A stretch of DNA of 64,000 nt from Manihot esculenta. Taxonomy: Eukaryota; Streptophyta; Magnoliopsida; Malpighiales; Euphorbiaceae. The notes beneath the pieces were generated by a model, which worked only from the letters and a program-made list of their open reading frames with translations, had not been told where the DNA came from and searched no databases. The stretch spans positions 13,974,945 to 14,038,944 of the forward strand of contig NC_035173.2 of assembly GCF_001659605.2 (NCBI RefSeq). Reading direction: 5' to 3'. Positions within the stretch are counted from its first letter, which is position 1, and every line of letters starts with the position of its first letter. This document shows, piece after piece, positions 61,428 through 64,000 of the stretch. Made by a program: the position numbers and the translations under genes.

Positions 61428-61432
61428 ACAAT

Positions 61433-62487
61433 GAGAGGATTATTTTACTTGTAAGAATATGTGTGGTTTTAGAATTTATGCATCTTTGATGGGGAAGAGT
61501 TCAGCTTTTCAAATTAAGAGTTTTAATCCAAAGCACAAATGTCCTAAAGATTTCCATAACAGGTTAGTAACTTTTTAATACCTGACAGAGAAGTATTTAA
61601 AGAATTTAAGGGATAATCTAGATTGGGATGTGAATGCATTCAAAAAGAGATTCAAAAAGAGAGTAAAAGGAGATTTTGGGGCAGAGGTATCAATACATGC
61701 ATATTATAGAGCTAAAAGGAGAGCAAAGAAGAAGCTTGAAGGGGAAGTGAAGTTTCAACATAAGAGACTATATGATTATACAACCACTATAAGGGTTACA
61801 GATCCTGGATCATATATTACAATTGAGTGTGAGGTTACAGAGAAGCAAATATATTTATCTCAAACCTTTGGAAAAGAAGATGACAATGATAATGACACAT
61901 CAAAAGGTAGCTTAAGAAATCTATTTTTTTTTCATAGAAAAAAGGCTATTTTAGTAGATTGAGACCTATAATCAAATTAGATGGTTGCCATTTAAAGCCA
62001 TCTATGAGTGATCAATTATCGTATGCTGTTGAAGGGATGGAAATGGGAATCTTTTCCCAATAGCATTTTCTATTGTTGATGTAAAGCGTAAGGAATCCTA
62101 GAAGTATGACCAATTTGTTTGAAGATTTTGGATATTCTAATGAAATAGGATGGATTTTTATTTCAGACTAGCAGAAGGTATTGTATCTTGTATGTATTGA
62201 AACTTCTTTGTTTCACATATATACTCAATTATCTAAGGTTGAAGAACCTTTTGCAAGGTCTAATTGAGGTGTTTACACAACTAATACCAAATGTGGAGTA
62301 TAGATATTGTGTGAAGCACTTGTATGATAATTACAAAAAATTATTTAAGGGATTGGAATACAAGGAGAAAATGTGGGATGTTGTAAGTATTATAAATGTG
62401 AAATCATTCAGTTTTGCAATTAGAAAGCTTAAGGAATATGATGTGAAAGCTTATGATAGGTCACTGGGAAAAGATATAAAGTGTTAG
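61433..62487 (+). pseudogene. Mutator-like transposase relic, C-terminal part
   Basis: The plus strand first gives the end of the MuDR N-terminal domain (CGFRIYASLMGKSSAFQIKS, then FNPKHKCPKDFHNR). At 61630-61962 come KRFKKRVKGDF, AYYRAKRRAKK and RLYDYTTTIRVTDPGSYITI. After stops come transposase core blocks (LDGCHLK, DGNGNLFPIAFSIVD) and at 62188-62487 NVEYRYCVKHLYDNYKK and FKGLEYKEKMW. This is the order of the plant MULE family. Several stops and frame slips make it inactive. It pairs with 45002-45285 across the nested retrotransposons. Confidence 0.82.
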
Positions 62488-62523
62488 TCCATATCCTTTT
62501 GCCCTCTAAAGGCAAAGTGTGAT

Positions 62524-63733
62524 TGTAATGATCCGAAAATCAAACCATTACTAGCGCTAGAGTTCAGATCGATTTAAAATCGCCGGAATCCATAGCAAAC
62601 TTATTATACATCCTGTTACACCTGATATATATTCCATACATAATTATGTAAGCATATAAAACATTTCCATTTCATTAATCAAAACTCGATATGTGCATGC
62701 ATCATAACTAAAAACATAAAACTCATACTAGAGCCTTCCTTAAATGCTCCCAGTATGGTTAATATTACATGCCTCAAATTTGGTTCAAACATAACTTATA
62801 CATTAAAACTTTTACATAAAAAATTATAAACGAGGGATTATAAAAGAAAACTCGGGTAAAGCACAATTCTAATCCACAATAAGAATTATATGTTCACAGC
62901 TATACTATTACAACAGAACTATATAACAACTCTATTGATCTCCCGAGCTAACTCTAGTCTTGCAAACCTGGGAATAGGGAAAAGGGATAAGTTAAAAGAG
63001 TCTAGTGAGCATAAACATAAATAAAAGCATATTAATAAAACATATGATCGTATGAATGTGTCAACCCAAACAATTCACATCAAGATGGACTTGTCACTAG
63101 TAACTCCCTATAAATTCTAATAGTGCACAGTCCATAATGGGTGCTCTTCAGGACTTTCTCTTAAATATAACATAACATATCCATAGTGCCAGGAGCGTAG
63201 AATGGGCCTCAACCTGGACTTTCTCTTACATAATGTCAGGGGTATAGAATGGGCCTCGACCTAGACTTTCGTATCTGTCATAACATATTATAACATGCTC
63301 GAAGGCTAGTGAGTCATCCAACATCCATCCACAACAATAATAAATTGTGCAATGCATCATATTCATGAATTCTAATGCAAAACAACCTAATCATATATAT
63401 ACATGACATTCGTGATGCATGAGCATGGTTAAAATATTTGATTTCTTTAAAGTAATAGTTCAGTTTAGTTCTACTCACCTCTGGTTGACGCAAGCCTAGT
63501 TCTGAAGCAGTTATCTTACTGCAAGCATCTATGGTCTCTCAAGTTCGATCCTATACATATGGACTTAAATGAGGTATCAAATATAACTTTTACAATACTT
63601 AAAACTACCCTAAGAAACCCCTATAAACATATAATAAAATGTGCAGGAAAACAACCTAAAAATGGCTGGACAGGAGACTTTCGGCCGCCTAAAGTCTCCT
63701 TATAAATTCTAAGGTCAAACCTTTGGAGACAGA
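62524..63733 (-). repeat. Old, diverged Tekay LTR fragment
   Basis: It starts TGTAATGATCCGAAAATC, a diverged form of TGTAACGACCCGGAAACC. It follows the order of the LTR at 14397-16625 down to a single palindrome remnant (TTTCGGCCGCCTAAA) near 63680. It is far more diverged than the other LTRs, so it is an earlier insertion. It ends where a new repeat begins at 63734. Confidence 0.7.
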
Positions 63734-64000
63734 TGTTAGTGTATTTGCCCTAGGCCATTATATATGACCTATTTGTATGTCCTTTTGATTATTAATAAAA
63801 AAGGTTTTTATTATCATTATTATTTATTTGCATGTTACATAATAATGATTCATCCCTGGTTACTTATTATTATGTTGATAATAATAAAATATAACTAGTA
63901 TGATTATTGATTGATAATCATGAGATGATTATGTATACGTTGATATAATTCAATAATCATAGATACTTGTTAGGGAACAAAGTATTGGATGGACCCGCAT
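63734..64000. repeat. Probable start of another LTR element at the window edge
   Basis: A sharp boundary to a sequence starting TGTTAGTGTATTTGCC, with AATAAAAAAGG-type signals and AT-rich repeats resembling copia LTRs. Only 267 bp are visible and no second copy is in the window. Confidence 0.35.

Overview
This is a nuclear plant window, almost certainly from a eudicot. It is AT-rich between genes, carries chromovirus-type Ty3/gypsy elements with initiator-Met primer binding sites, and has an intron-rich plant glycoside hydrolase family 35 gene. A Euphorbiaceae source such as cassava or a relative is my best guess from the overall feel of the repeats; that is inference and could not be checked. 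I found no bacterial-type operons, CRISPR arrays or RNA genes.

Layout. (1) 1-21862: nested Ty3/gypsy elements of the Tekay/Del chromovirus type, mostly on the minus strand. An older minus-strand element has its gag-pol in pieces at 1495-2607 and 11776-14396. It is split by a near-complete non-autonomous relative at 2608-11775 (two LTRs, target duplication CAAGC). One LTR of that relative holds a hAT-type MITE with a clean 8-bp duplication. A third element begins at 14397, and its gag runs abruptly into an inverted LTR tail at 21313-21862. (2) 21863-24735: remains of a Tat-type gypsy element. (3) 24736-27800: AT-rich intergenic DNA with an RNase H (RVT_3-like) relic. (4) 27944-43670: the one host gene that looks intact, a 17-exon beta-galactosidase of the BGAL6/MUM2 type (725 aa predicted). 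Introns 1 and 15 are swollen by retroelements, including a complete Tat-type insertion with target duplication CGTAT in intron 15. (5) 45002-45285 and 61433-62487: two halves of a decayed Mutator-like transposase gene. They are separated by 16 kb of nested Tekay elements flanked by the duplication ACAAT. Inside is a full-length plus-strand element (47924-57858, duplication TATAA) whose polyprotein is broken by one nonsense codon. Also inside is a hAT-type element (58191-59049) carrying a receptor-like-kinase gene fragment and a (CCCTCG)n tract. (6) 62524-64000: an old Tekay LTR and the start of another LTR-like repeat.

How it fits together. The only likely cell-serving product is the secreted beta-galactosidase, which would trim galactose from cell-wall or mucilage pectin. 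Everything else is mobile DNA at different stages of decay. Target duplications and paralogous empty sites let the insertion order be read: MULE, then a plus-strand Tekay LTR, then a minus-strand Tekay element, then the full-length plus element and the gene-capturing hAT element inside its LTR. Most internal stop codons in these polyproteins are C-to-T or G-to-A changes, many at CAG, as expected of methylated, silenced repeats.
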